DNA from: JBDHWG01 sp046328525
Lineage (GTDB): Bacteria > Chloroflexota > Anaerolineae > Epilineales > JAHCIE01
Direction of reading: 5' to 3'
Assembly (NCBI GenBank): GCA_046328525.1
Contig: JAXLWK010000003.1
Coordinates: 372,001 to 436,000, forward strand
Length of the DNA: 64,000 bases
How positions within the stretch are numbered: the stretch's first letter is position 1; each line of letters opens with the position of its first letter. The notes below the pieces were generated by a model that did no database searches, was not told the origin of the DNA, and worked only from the letters and a program-made list of their open reading frames with translations. Below, piece by piece: positions 8,066-15,607 of the stretch. A program made the position numbers and the translations under genes.

Positions 8066-9085
8066 GTGCGATACGTGTGGGTGTGCCTGGCGCTACTCGG
8101 CGGCTTCGTGCTTGCGCGCCCAACATCGGCGGCGGGGCCATTGAGCCTGCCGCCGCAGTGGTATCTTCCGGCGCAGCACTTCTGGCAGTCGCGCAACAAT
8201 TGCGGCCCGACCTCCGTCGCCATGGCCGCGAGCGTCTTCGGCATCGCCGTGGACCCCGAAGCCGCCCGCCGCATCTTACGCCCCGAGCCGGAGAGCATCG
8301 GCATGGACCCCATCCGCGTGCCGGGCTACGTCCAGGGGCTCGGCCTGGCGGCGCGTCCGCGCGTCAACGGCGACCTCGACACCCTGCGCCGCCTGATCGC
8401 GGCCGACGTGCCGGTCATCGTCCTTCAGTGGCTAACCCTCTCGCAGCCCATTGACCACTATCGCCTCGTCGTCGGCTACGATACCGCCGCCCGCGTGCTC
8501 CTGGTCAACGACTCGACGTATGGGGCGTATCTCCGCGTGCCAGAGGATGAATTCCTGACCCTCTGGTCGCCGGGGGGCCGCCAGTACATCCCTGTCTATC
8601 GCCCGCAGCAGGCGGACCGCGTGGCGGCGGTGGTCGGCGGTGACTGGGAGGATACGCCGATGTACCGGCGGGCGTTCGATACGGCGCTCAAGGACTTGCA
8701 GCAGTCGCCGAACGATCCGTGGATCTGGTCGCGCCTGGGGACCTACGCCTACTTCCTCAACAATCCGCGCACGGCCATCACGTGTTGGCGCACCGCGTGG
8801 GACCTGGGACTGCCGGAGGCCGAGGTTGTGATCCCCGGCCGCCTGGCGCTGGCGGAGCTGAACCTATCGGAGTATACTTCGGCGCTCGCCTACGGCCAAA
8901 TGGGCCTGACCCGCAGCCCGTCGGCGGCCGGGTTGTACTACGTTATCGGGCGAGCGTATGCCGGCATCGGCGCTGCGTCGCAGGCGAGCGACTCCTACCG
9001 CCGCGCCCTGCAACTCGAGCCGGGCTTCAGTCCGGCCAAAAGCGGCCTCGAAATGCTGTCGAGCAGAGGGGCTGCGCAACCGTGA
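8066..9085 (+). CDS. Secreted C39-like cysteine peptidase with TPR repeats
   Basis: 339 residues from GTG 8066, seven bases after AGGGGAGG. A signal peptide or anchor occupies about 1-22. A papain-like peptidase_C39_2 domain (about 30-185) contains the catalytic Cys in NNCGPTSVAM (C46) and the His in PIDHYRLVVGY (H131), with the following LVND as the third polar element. The C-terminal half (about 205-339) forms tetratricopeptide-like helices, for example LYYVIGRAYAGIGAASQASDSY. It may process or tether exported proteins. No substrate gene is evident nearby. It lies 18 bp after tlpA, so it may be cotranscribed. Confidence 0.82.
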   Translation: MRYVWVCLALLGGFVLARPTSAAGPLSLPPQWYLPAQHFWQSRNNCGPTSVAMAASVFGIAVDPEAARRILRPEPESIGMDPIRVPGYVQGLGLAARPRVNGDLDTLRRLIAADVPVIVLQWLTLSQPIDHYRLVVGYDTAARVLLVNDSTYGAYLRVPEDEFLTLWSPGGRQYIPVYRPQQADRVAAVVGGDWEDTPMYRRAFDTALKDLQQSPNDPWIWSRLGTYAYFLNNPRTAITCWRTAWDLGLPEAEVVIPGRLALAELNLSEYTSALAYGQMGLTRSPSAAGLYYVIGRAYAGIGAASQASDSYRRALQLEPGFSPAKSGLEMLSSRGAAQP

Positions 9086-9097
9086 AGGGATCGGCGC

Positions 9098-9772
9098 ATG
9101 GCGTCACAGCCTCAGAATAGCTCCAGGGCCGACGCGGCCGGCGACATCGTGAACCGCGCCGTGGCGTGGTTCGCACGCCACTGGCTCCTTCTCCTGAATG
9201 GCTTCGTGGCCCTGTACATTGCCGTCGCGTTCAGCGCCCCGCTGCTGATGATGGCCGGCTGGACCGGCCCGGCCGAAATCATCTACACCGTCTATCGCTT
9301 CTCGTGCCACCAGCTCCCGCAGCGCTCCTTCTTCCTGGATGGGCCAAAGCTGGCGTACTCGTTCCCTGAGATCGCCGCCGTCACCGGCGCCCAGGAGCGC
9401 CTGGAGCTGTTCTGGCACCCGATTCACGACGCTGCCCTCGGCCTCGGCTACCAGGTGGCCTTCTGCGAGCGGGACACGGCGATGTACGGCGCGATCCTGC
9501 TGACGGGGCTTGTCTTCGGGCTGAGCGGGCGCCGCTGGCGGCCGTTGCCGTGGTGGGGCCTCATCCTGTTCGCCATCCCCATTGCCGTAGATGGGCTGTC
9601 GCAGCTGCCAGGCTGGCGCGAAAGCACGCCGCTGCTGCGCGTCATCACCGGCGCGCTGTTCGGGATCGGCGTCGTCTGGTTTGCTTACCCGCGTTTGCAG
9701 AGCGCGATGGACGACATGGCGCGGTCGCTCCCGCCCGGCCACGCCCCGGCGTCGAGGCCAGCCGCCGAGTAG
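9098..9772 (+). CDS. DUF2085 membrane protein
   Basis: 224 residues with about four or five predicted transmembrane helices. The family signature is YRFSCHQLPQRSFFL, with the conserved CHQ and Arg typical of DUF2085. A second conserved Cys is in VAFCERDTAMYGAIL. The function of this family is unknown; the conserved Cys/His suggest metal or redox chemistry at the membrane face. It starts 12 bp after the peptidase gene. Confidence 0.8.
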   Translation: MASQPQNSSRADAAGDIVNRAVAWFARHWLLLLNGFVALYIAVAFSAPLLMMAGWTGPAEIIYTVYRFSCHQLPQRSFFLDGPKLAYSFPEIAAVTGAQERLELFWHPIHDAALGLGYQVAFCERDTAMYGAILLTGLVFGLSGRRWRPLPWWGLILFAIPIAVDGLSQLPGWRESTPLLRVITGALFGIGVVWFAYPRLQSAMDDMARSLPPGHAPASRPAAE

Positions 9773-9800
9773 CGCAAGCGAGCGTCCAACGCGCGCCTCA

Positions 9801-9830
9801 TTCGACTTCCGGGCTAAGCTCCGCTATACT
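9801..9830 (+). promoter_or_regulatory. Probable adk promoter
   Basis: TTCGAC (9801-9806), an 18-bp spacer and TATACT (9825-9830) lie 41 bp upstream of the adenylate kinase start. The -10 is good and the -35 weak. Confidence 0.5.
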
Positions 9831-9870
9831 TGGCCGAGGGCTGCATAGGCGAGCCGCCCGGGAGATGCGC

Positions 9871-10530
9871 ATGTGGCACCTGGTTCTGGCCGGCCCGCCC
9901 GGCTCCGGCAAGAGCACGCAAGGCCAACATTTGGCTGAAGAGTGGGGACTGGTCAGCCTTTCGACGGGGCAGATGCTCCGCGACGAAGTGGCGCGTGGCA
10001 CGGCGCTGGGCCGCGAGGCGGAGCCTTACATGGCCCACGGCCAGCTCGTCCCGCCGCAGCTGGCGAACGACCTGATGCGCGAGACTCTAGCCGCGCTCAA
10101 AGACCGCGGCTTCATCCTGGATGGCTATCCGCGCAGCATCCCCCAGGCCAAGGCGCTGGACCAAATCTTGCGTGACCTGGGCCTGAGATTGGATGCGGCG
10201 GTGCTGGTGGACGTGTCGGAGGAGACGGCCGTCGCACGGCTTGCCAGCCGCCTGGTGTGCGTCTCGTGCCGCGCGGGCTACACCGACGCGGAGGTGGCCG
10301 CCGACCAGATGACGTGCCGCGCCTGTGGGGGGCAATTGGTACGCCGCAATGACGACGATCCGGCGGTGGTGCGCGAGCGTTTCAAGGTGTACCACGCCGA
10401 GATGCAGCCGGTGCTTGAGCATTATGGAGAGCAGGGCCTTCTGGTGGTAGTTGACGGCCAGGGGACACAGGCAGACGTATTCGAGCGCCTGAAGGCCGCT
10501 TTGCTCGCTCGTCGTCCGCAGGGGGTCTAG
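9871..10530 (+). CDS. adk: Adenylate kinase (zinc-type LID)
   Basis: Interconverts ATP + AMP and 2 ADP in the cytoplasm. 219 residues from ATG 9871, six bases after GGGAG. An ATG at 9865 would add two residues and is too close to that site, and the frame open back to 9550 is not conserved. The P-loop is GPPGSGKST, the NMP-binding region has STGQMLRDE, and FILDGYPRS is the adenylate kinase signature. The LID holds four zinc-ligand cysteines (CVSC...CRAC), as in Gram-positive and thermophile enzymes. It stands apart from the ribosomal protein operon where adk usually sits. Confidence 0.95.
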   Translation: MWHLVLAGPPGSGKSTQGQHLAEEWGLVSLSTGQMLRDEVARGTALGREAEPYMAHGQLVPPQLANDLMRETLAALKDRGFILDGYPRSIPQAKALDQILRDLGLRLDAAVLVDVSEETAVARLASRLVCVSCRAGYTDAEVAADQMTCRACGGQLVRRNDDDPAVVRERFKVYHAEMQPVLEHYGEQGLLVVVDGQGTQADVFERLKAALLARRPQGV

Positions 10531-10560
10531 CTGCAGGTGGCGGGCAAAGGAGATTGAGAC

Positions 10561-11049
10561 ATGGCTAATCGGTTGAAAACCCTCGCGTTCGCAGTCTTTG
10601 CGACGTTTCTGATTATCTTCGCGGTCGCGGCAGTGCAAATCATGGAGCATCCGCCGCTGTGGGAAGCGTCCAGCGCCTGGGCGCAGGGAAGCAATCCGAC
10701 GCCGACGACAATCGTTCTTACCCAGGCGACCGTAACGCCGGTGCCGACGGTGACGAGCGCCCCCACATCGGGGCCGACGGTGACGCCCGCTCCAACCAAC
10801 ACGCGCGGCCCGGCGACCGTGACGCCGATCCCATCCGCGACCGTGACGCCGGTCTTCGTCCCGCCGGCGACTGTTGTGTCGGCGATCCAGACATTGCAGC
10901 CCATCGGGCGGCCCGGCCTGCCTGTGCCTGGCACGGGCGACCGCTTGCCGACGACGGGCGGCACGGAGCTACCGGCGCTGTGGGCGCTGCTCTCGTCGGG
11001 CGCGCTGGGCGTCGTGCTGCTGGTATTGGGGCGACTTTTCCGTCGCTAG
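10561..11049 (+). CDS. LPxTG surface protein with Thr/Pro stalk, probable sortase substrate
   Basis: 162 residues with an N-terminal signal peptide (about 8-40) and a low-complexity Thr/Pro/Val stalk at about 45-115 (repeats of the type TVTPxPT). The classical cell-wall sorting signal follows: LPTTG at 129-133, a hydrophobic helix (about 138-157) and a C-terminal RLFRR tail. There is no folded domain, so it looks like a spacer or surface-coat peptide. The sortase gene begins 27 bp downstream and is the obvious processing enzyme. Confidence 0.8.
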   Translation: MANRLKTLAFAVFATFLIIFAVAAVQIMEHPPLWEASSAWAQGSNPTPTTIVLTQATVTPVPTVTSAPTSGPTVTPAPTNTRGPATVTPIPSATVTPVFVPPATVVSAIQTLQPIGRPGLPVPGTGDRLPTTGGTELPALWALLSSGALGVVLLVLGRLFRR

Positions 11050-11076
11050 ACTCTGAAGTTCCAAAGGATGTCATCT

Positions 11077-11886
11077 ATGACGCGCTCTCGGGGCATCGTA
11101 GGGGATGCCCTGAGTGTTTTCGGGCTGATTCTCATCGCATTCAGCGTCTTTGTCGTCTGGCAGGAAGGCTTCACGGCGCTGTTCGTGACGCTGAACCCTA
11201 ACCCGGCCGGTTACTCCCGCCACGTCGGCAGCATGCCGGCGGCGCCCGACCCGAAGCGCCAGGCCCTGCTCGCCCAGCTCTACCCGCGCACGCCGACCCC
11301 GGTTCCCCCCGCCACCGCCACGCCCGTTCCCGACGCACCGGCCGAGCCGGTCATCGCCGAGGCGGCGACCGCCGCCTCGCCCGTGTCCAAGGCTCCCACC
11401 CCGACACCCACGCCGTCGCCGGGTAGCGAGCTGCCCAAGCGGCTGATCATCCCTAGCCTCGGCGTGGACACCGAAGTCGTGCCGGTGGGCTACAAGCTCG
11501 TGGACGAGAATGGGGAGCTGACGCGGGAGTGGGAGACGGCGGACTACGCCGCCGGCTACCACGAGGGGAGCGCTAATCCGGGGCAGACCGGCAACCTCGT
11601 CGTCTCCGGCCACAACAACGTCCGCGGTCGCGTGTTTCGGCTGCTGGAGCGGGCCAAGCCGGGCGACGCCGTCTACGTGGATACGGCAAGCGGGCGGCGC
11701 TACGTCTATATGGTGCGCCAGCAGGTCATCGTCCCGGAGGCCGGCGTTAGCGATGCGCAGCACCGCGCGAACGCCCGCTACCTGGCTCAAACCGACGACG
11801 CGCGCCTGACCCTTGTGAGCTGCTGGCCCTACTGGACAAACACGCACCGCGTCATCGTCGTTGCCGAGTTCATCGGCATGGCATAG
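11077..11886 (+). CDS. Class D/E-like sortase
   Basis: Membrane-anchored transpeptidase. 269 residues from ATG 11077, nine bases after AAAGGA; the ATG at 11068 directly abuts that site. An N-terminal helix (about 8-28) anchors it, and a Pro/Ala/Thr linker (about 60-120) leads to the sortase barrel. Catalytic residues are H179 in VVSGHNN, C249 in TLVSCWP and R258 in NTHRVIV. The tight pairing with the LPTTG protein upstream points to a dedicated one-substrate system. der follows 8 bp later. Confidence 0.9.
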   Translation: MTRSRGIVGDALSVFGLILIAFSVFVVWQEGFTALFVTLNPNPAGYSRHVGSMPAAPDPKRQALLAQLYPRTPTPVPPATATPVPDAPAEPVIAEAATAASPVSKAPTPTPTPSPGSELPKRLIIPSLGVDTEVVPVGYKLVDENGELTREWETADYAAGYHEGSANPGQTGNLVVSGHNNVRGRVFRLLERAKPGDAVYVDTASGRRYVYMVRQQVIVPEAGVSDAQHRANARYLAQTDDARLTLVSCWPYWTNTHRVIVVAEFIGMA

Positions 11887-11894
11887 GAAGTCGC

Positions 11895-13226
11895 ATGGCC
11901 CAAACACCCGTCGTCGCCCTGGTTGGGCGACCCAACGTTGGCAAGTCCACCCTGTTCAACCGCCTCATCGGCGAGCGCCTGGCAATCGTGGAGGATGTAC
12001 CCGGCACCACCCGCGACCGTCTCTATGGTGAGACGGAGTGGGCCGGCGTGCCGTTCATCGTCGTGGACACCGGCGGCCTGGCCGACGACCCCAAGGACCA
12101 GATGGTGTCCGCCATCCGCGCCCAGGCCGAGCTGGCGATGAGCGAGGCGGACGTGATCGTGTTGCTGGTGGACGCCGTGACCGGGCTGACGGGCGCGGAC
12201 GAGGACGTGGCCGCGCAGCTGCGCCGCACGAAGAAGCCCGTCGTGCTCGCGGTCAACAAGGCCGACAGCCCGGAGCGTCGCATGAACGCCGTCGAGTTCT
12301 ACAGTCTAGGGCTGGACGAGCCGATGCCCATCTCCGCCATTCACGGCACCGGCACCGGCGACCTCCTGGACCGCATCGTCGAGACGCTGCCGGTGACCCC
12401 GGAGACCGAGGACGACACGTCCATCAAGATTGCCATCGTCGGGCGGCCCAACGTCGGCAAGTCGTCGCTCCTCAACAAGCTCCTCGGCAAGGAGCGCTCC
12501 ATCGTCAGCGACATCCCCGGCACGACGCGCGACGCCATTGACACGCGCATCCGCTACCAGAACGAGGATGTCACGCTCATTGACACGGCCGGCATCCGCC
12601 GCCGCGGCAAGGTCGAGCCGGGCATCGAGAAGTATAGCGTCTTGCGCTCGATGCGCGCCATCGAGCGCGCCGACGTCTCGCTCCTCCTGGTGGACGCCGT
12701 CGAGGGCATCACCGCCCAGGACAGCCACGTCGCCGGCTACATCATCCAGGAGGGCAAGAGCGTCGTCGTCATTGTGAACAAGTGGGACCTGATCGAGAAG
12801 GACACCAACACGCTGCACGAGTACGCCAAGCAGGTGCGCCAGACGCTCAACTTCCTGGACTACGTGCCGGTGCTGTTCATCTCGGCGCAGACCGGGCAGC
12901 GCGTCAACACCGTCCTGCCGGCGGCGCTGCGAGTCTACGAAGCGCGCTTCCAGCGCGTCCCGACCGCTGAGATGAACCGTCTGCTCCAGGACGCCGTGGC
13001 GCACCACCCGCCGCCCAGCAAGGGGACGGCGCGGCTGAAGTTCTACTATGCGACGCAGGTCGGCGTGGACCCGCCGCGTTTCGTGTTCTTCGTCAACGAC
13101 CACCGCCTCGTGCACTTCAGTTACGAGCGGTATCTGGAGAATTTGCTGCGCGAGCGCTACACCTTCGAGGGTACGCCGATCCGCATCACATTCCGCACCC
13201 GCGAGCGCGCGGAGCGCAAGAAGTAG
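11895..13226 (+). CDS. der: Ribosome assembly GTPase Der (EngA)
   Basis: Essential GTPase for 50S maturation. 443 residues with two tandem G domains, each starting with a P-loop (GRPNVGKSTLFN at about 10-21 and GRPNVGKSSLLN at about 185-196). The switch regions PGTTRDRL and PGTTRDAID, the DTGG/DTAGI motifs, and NKAD/NKWD specificity motifs are all present. The C-terminal KH-like domain carries GTARLKFYYATQV. The stop codon is embedded in the terminator palindrome shared with the convergent cytochrome gene. Confidence 0.97.
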   Translation: MAQTPVVALVGRPNVGKSTLFNRLIGERLAIVEDVPGTTRDRLYGETEWAGVPFIVVDTGGLADDPKDQMVSAIRAQAELAMSEADVIVLLVDAVTGLTGADEDVAAQLRRTKKPVVLAVNKADSPERRMNAVEFYSLGLDEPMPISAIHGTGTGDLLDRIVETLPVTPETEDDTSIKIAIVGRPNVGKSSLLNKLLGKERSIVSDIPGTTRDAIDTRIRYQNEDVTLIDTAGIRRRGKVEPGIEKYSVLRSMRAIERADVSLLLVDAVEGITAQDSHVAGYIIQEGKSVVVIVNKWDLIEKDTNTLHEYAKQVRQTLNFLDYVPVLFISAQTGQRVNTVLPAALRVYEARFQRVPTAEMNRLLQDAVAHHPPPSKGTARLKFYYATQVGVDPPRFVFFVNDHRLVHFSYERYLENLLRERYTFEGTPIRITFRTRERAERKK

Positions 13227-13249
13227 AGACGCCCTATAGGGCGTCTCTA
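13224..13249. terminator. Shared bidirectional terminator palindrome containing both stop codons
   Basis: TAGAGACGCCC (13224-13234), loop TATA, and GGGCGTCTCTA (13239-13249) form a perfect 11-bp stem. The first three bases are the TAG of der, and the last three, read on the minus strand, are the TAG of the convergent cytochrome c gene. There is no U-tract on either side. Confidence 0.7.
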
Positions 13250-13744
13250 CCGCAGGGTCAGCAGGTAGGCGGCCAGGTCGTTGATCTCGCCTGGCTTGAG
13301 CGTCTGGCTGTAGGTCTTGGGCATCAGGCCGTCCTGGTAGCCCTGGACGACGAAGGCGCTCGGGTGGGTGATTGACTCGACAAGGTATTGCCCCGCCGAG
13401 TAGCCGGGCCTGCGGGTCGCCGCCACGACGCCGATTGTCGCCAGGGACGGGCCGACGACGCCCTGGGCCACGTTGGGGACGGCGTGGCACGCCCCGCAGC
13501 CGCTGGAGGTGAATATCGTCTGGCCGTTGGCGGCGTTCCCGCCGCTCGGCTCGGCGGGCGGCCCCGCTGATGGAGCGGTCTGGCCGGTCTTTGCCGCCGC
13601 CGCCTCGGTCGCGGCGTCATTCGGGCGACCGAGCGCGCCAGCCCCGGCGACGATGATGGCGATCACAAACGCGATGAACAGGCTGATGATGATCTTAGCG
13701 CCTGGGGTGGCGTAGTCGCTCGATTCTTGAATCTCTGGGACCAC
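13247..13744 (-). CDS. Membrane-anchored monohaem cytochrome c
   Basis: 165 residues from GTG 13744, nine bases after GGAGGG. The N-terminal transmembrane helix (about 17-40) is followed by an Ala/Pro-rich linker and a class I cytochrome domain with the haem site CGACH and Met ligand in DGLMPKTY. It is a likely electron carrier between respiratory complexes and a client of the maturation genes at the left of the window. It converges on der and is read on the opposite strand from all its neighbours. Confidence 0.88.
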   Translation of the reverse strand: MVPEIQESSDYATPGAKIIISLFIAFVIAIIVAGAGALGRPNDAATEAAAAKTGQTAPSAGPPAEPSGGNAANGQTIFTSSGCGACHAVPNVAQGVVGPSLATIGVVAATRRPGYSAGQYLVESITHPSAFVVQGYQDGLMPKTYSQTLKPGEINDLAAYLLTLR

Positions 13745-13837
13745 CGGCGTGACCCTCCGTGATGCAAAGCATGGCCTGCGCCCGATAGGGGTGGCGCGGC
13801 CCCATTATATCACACGGCCAATGCGGAGACAACAATC

Positions 13838-14581
13838 ATGCGTTTCGACATTTTCACGCTGTTTCCGGCCATGTTCGATGGCCCCTTCGGCGATAGCATC
13901 ATCAAGCGCGCCGTCGAGGCCGGGCAGCTTGAAATCCACGTCCACAACATCCGCGACTGGGCCGAGGGCCGCCACCGCATCACCGACGACTACCCCTATG
14001 GCGGCGGCGGCGGGATGGTCATGAAGCCGGAGCCGATTTTCGCGGCGGTCGAGGCGGTGCTTGGCCCGGACGCAGCCGACGCGGCCAGCGGCCCGCTCAT
14101 CCTCATGGACCCCCAGGGCGCGCTGTTCACCCAGCAGACGGCGGAGCGCCTCGCCGCGCTGCCGCGTGTCAGCCTGCTGTGCGGTCACTACGAGGGCGTA
14201 GACGAGCGCGTGCGCGAGCATCTCGTGACCGAGGAGATGTCCATCGGCGACTACGTTCTGACCGGCGGCGAACTGCCGGCGATGGTCGTCGTGGATGCTG
14301 TCGCCCGGCTCCTGCCTGGTGTCCTCGGCAACCCCGTCGGCGCGATCCAGGACTCGATCGCCTCGGGCCTGCTGGAAGGGCCGCAGTACACCCGCCCGGT
14401 CGAGTATCGCGGCTGGCGCGTGCCGGACATTCTCCTGTCAGGCCACCACGCCGAGGTGGCGCGCTGGCGGCGGCGGGAGGCGCTACGGCGCACGTGGGAG
14501 CGGCGGTCCGACCTGATTGAGACGGCGTCGCTGAGCGACGCGGACCGGCGTTACCTGGAGGAGCTGGAGAAAGCGCCGTAA
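13838..14581 (+). CDS. trmD: tRNA (guanine-N1-)-methyltransferase TrmD
   Basis: Makes m1G37 in tRNAs reading CNN and some other codons, using SAM, to prevent frameshifting. 247 residues. MRFDIFTLFPAMFDGPF at the N terminus and the trefoil-knot SAM site (LLCGHYEGVDERV, IGDYVLTGGELPAM) are typical, with the C-terminal GPQYTRP motif. It is followed by rplS, the classical trmD-rplS order, but rpsP and rimM, which usually precede it, are replaced by an inverted cytochrome gene. Confidence 0.97.
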   Translation: MRFDIFTLFPAMFDGPFGDSIIKRAVEAGQLEIHVHNIRDWAEGRHRITDDYPYGGGGGMVMKPEPIFAAVEAVLGPDAADAASGPLILMDPQGALFTQQTAERLAALPRVSLLCGHYEGVDERVREHLVTEEMSIGDYVLTGGELPAMVVVDAVARLLPGVLGNPVGAIQDSIASGLLEGPQYTRPVEYRGWRVPDILLSGHHAEVARWRRREALRRTWERRSDLIETASLSDADRRYLEELEKAP

Positions 14582-14589
14582 CGCGAGAT

Positions 14590-14618
14590 TTGGCGTCGGG
14601 CAGCAACTATGTTATACT
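14590..14618 (+). promoter_or_regulatory. rplS promoter
   Basis: TTGGCG (14590-14595), a 17-bp spacer and TATACT (14613-14618) lie 34 bp before the rplS start. rplS can therefore be transcribed independently of trmD. Confidence 0.55.
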
Positions 14619-14652
14619 TGGCGCTTGCGAAACGGTCCCAGAGGATATACCC

Positions 14653-15156
14653 ATGAGCTCTAATCTACTGCAATCCGTGGAAAATAGCGTCGCGGTGAAT
14701 GCCAACGTCCCGGCCCTGGAGTCGGGCGATACGGTGCGCGTCTTTTTCCGAATCATCGAGGGGAATCGCGAGCGTATTCAGCGCTTCGACGGCGTGGTCA
14801 TGCGCATCCGCCGTGGTGGGCCGAATGCCAGCTTCACCGTCCGCCGCATCGGCGCCGATGGTGTCGGCGTCGAGCGCACGTTCCCCATGCGCTCACCCCG
14901 CATTGACCGCATCGAGATCGTGCGCCACGCCTACGTGCGCCGCAAGAACCTGTACTACCTGCGCCAGCGGCGCGGCAAGGCTGCCCGCCTCCGGGAACGC
15001 CGCGTGGATGTGGTGAAGCCGCCGAAGGTCGCTGCGGCTGCCTCCGCCCCCGCGCCTGTCGCGGCGGCGCCCGCCGTGACGCCCGAAGTCCAGGCCCCGG
15101 CGGTCCAGCCAGGGACGACGGCGACGGACAACGAGGCCGACAAGACCGAGGCATAA
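14653..15156 (+). CDS. rplS: 50S ribosomal protein L19 with Ala/Pro-rich C-terminal tail
   Basis: L19 sits at the 30S-50S interface. 167 residues from ATG 14653. A frame open from 14590 crosses the promoter and is rejected. The L19 core (about 1-115) includes GDTVRVFFRIIEGNRERIQ, RFDGVVMRIR and the YVRRKNLYYLRQRRGKAARLRE end. Residues about 118-167 are an added tail rich in Ala, Pro and Val, ending in acidic residues. Most bacteria lack it; similar low-complexity tails occur on ribosomal proteins in Chloroflexota. Confidence 0.95.
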   Translation: MSSNLLQSVENSVAVNANVPALESGDTVRVFFRIIEGNRERIQRFDGVVMRIRRGGPNASFTVRRIGADGVGVERTFPMRSPRIDRIEIVRHAYVRRKNLYYLRQRRGKAARLRERRVDVVKPPKVAAAASAPAPVAAAPAVTPEVQAPAVQPGTTATDNEADKTEA

Positions 15157-15184
15157 GCCGCCTCCGTCAAGAACTGTGTGGGAT

Positions 15185-15215
15185 GAGCAGGTAGGGATGC
15201 CTACCTGCTCTATTT
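15185..15215 (+). terminator. Rho-independent terminator of rplS
   Basis: An 11-bp perfect stem (15185-15195 with 15200-15210, arm GAGCAGGTAGG) with the loop GATG is followed by TATTTT. It lies 28 bp after the rplS stop. Confidence 0.85.
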
Positions 15216-15296
15216 TCGTTGAGGACGTAGAACGCGGTGTCGTTGCGAGACCCCAATGCCACGTCGGGGCATGCGCCGACACAAGAAACTTCCGAA

Positions 15297-15363
15297 TGTC
15301 ACCCCGACGAGGGAGCGGGCAGGACTGCGGCGGCCCAGATGCCTCGTTGCACTCGGCATGACA
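15297..15363. repeat. TGTC...GACA dispersed palindromic repeat, copy 1 (degenerate)
   Basis: A 67-bp unit that starts TGTCACCCCGACGAGG and ends CTCGGCATGACA. It shares its ends and the internal GATGCCTCG with a better-preserved copy at 62257-62322. It lies in the 451-bp gene-free stretch 15157-15607, which otherwise holds the rplS terminator and another inverted repeat (15394-15405 with 15461-15472). Confidence 0.6.
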
Positions 15364-15393
15364 GCAGGACGTGAAGTTTCTGAGCAGCGTCAG

Positions 15394-15472
15394 CGAAGCA
15401 ATCTCTCACCCTTGCAAAAGACGGCCTGGCAGGGACTAGAGCGGGCTTTTCACCCACCGCGAGATTGCTTCG
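15394..15472. repeat. Inverted repeat with CGAAGCAATCTC arms
   Basis: CGAAGCAATCTC (15394-15405) is the exact reverse complement of GAGATTGCTTCG (15461-15472). The second arm is followed by CCTCGCAATGAC, a module that often accompanies GAGATTGCTTCG in intergenic repeats of Chloroflexota. No gene is visible between the arms. Confidence 0.55.
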
Positions 15473-15607
15473 GCGGCAAAGCCCGCCTCGCAATGACGCC
15501 GCGGGTTTTGTGTTCTGAGCAGGAGAGCGATAGCCCAGCAGAGCAACTTCACGCACGCCGTCACACGGTGTGGGTGTCTCGCAATGCCGGGGCGGAGGAC
15601 ACGGACC

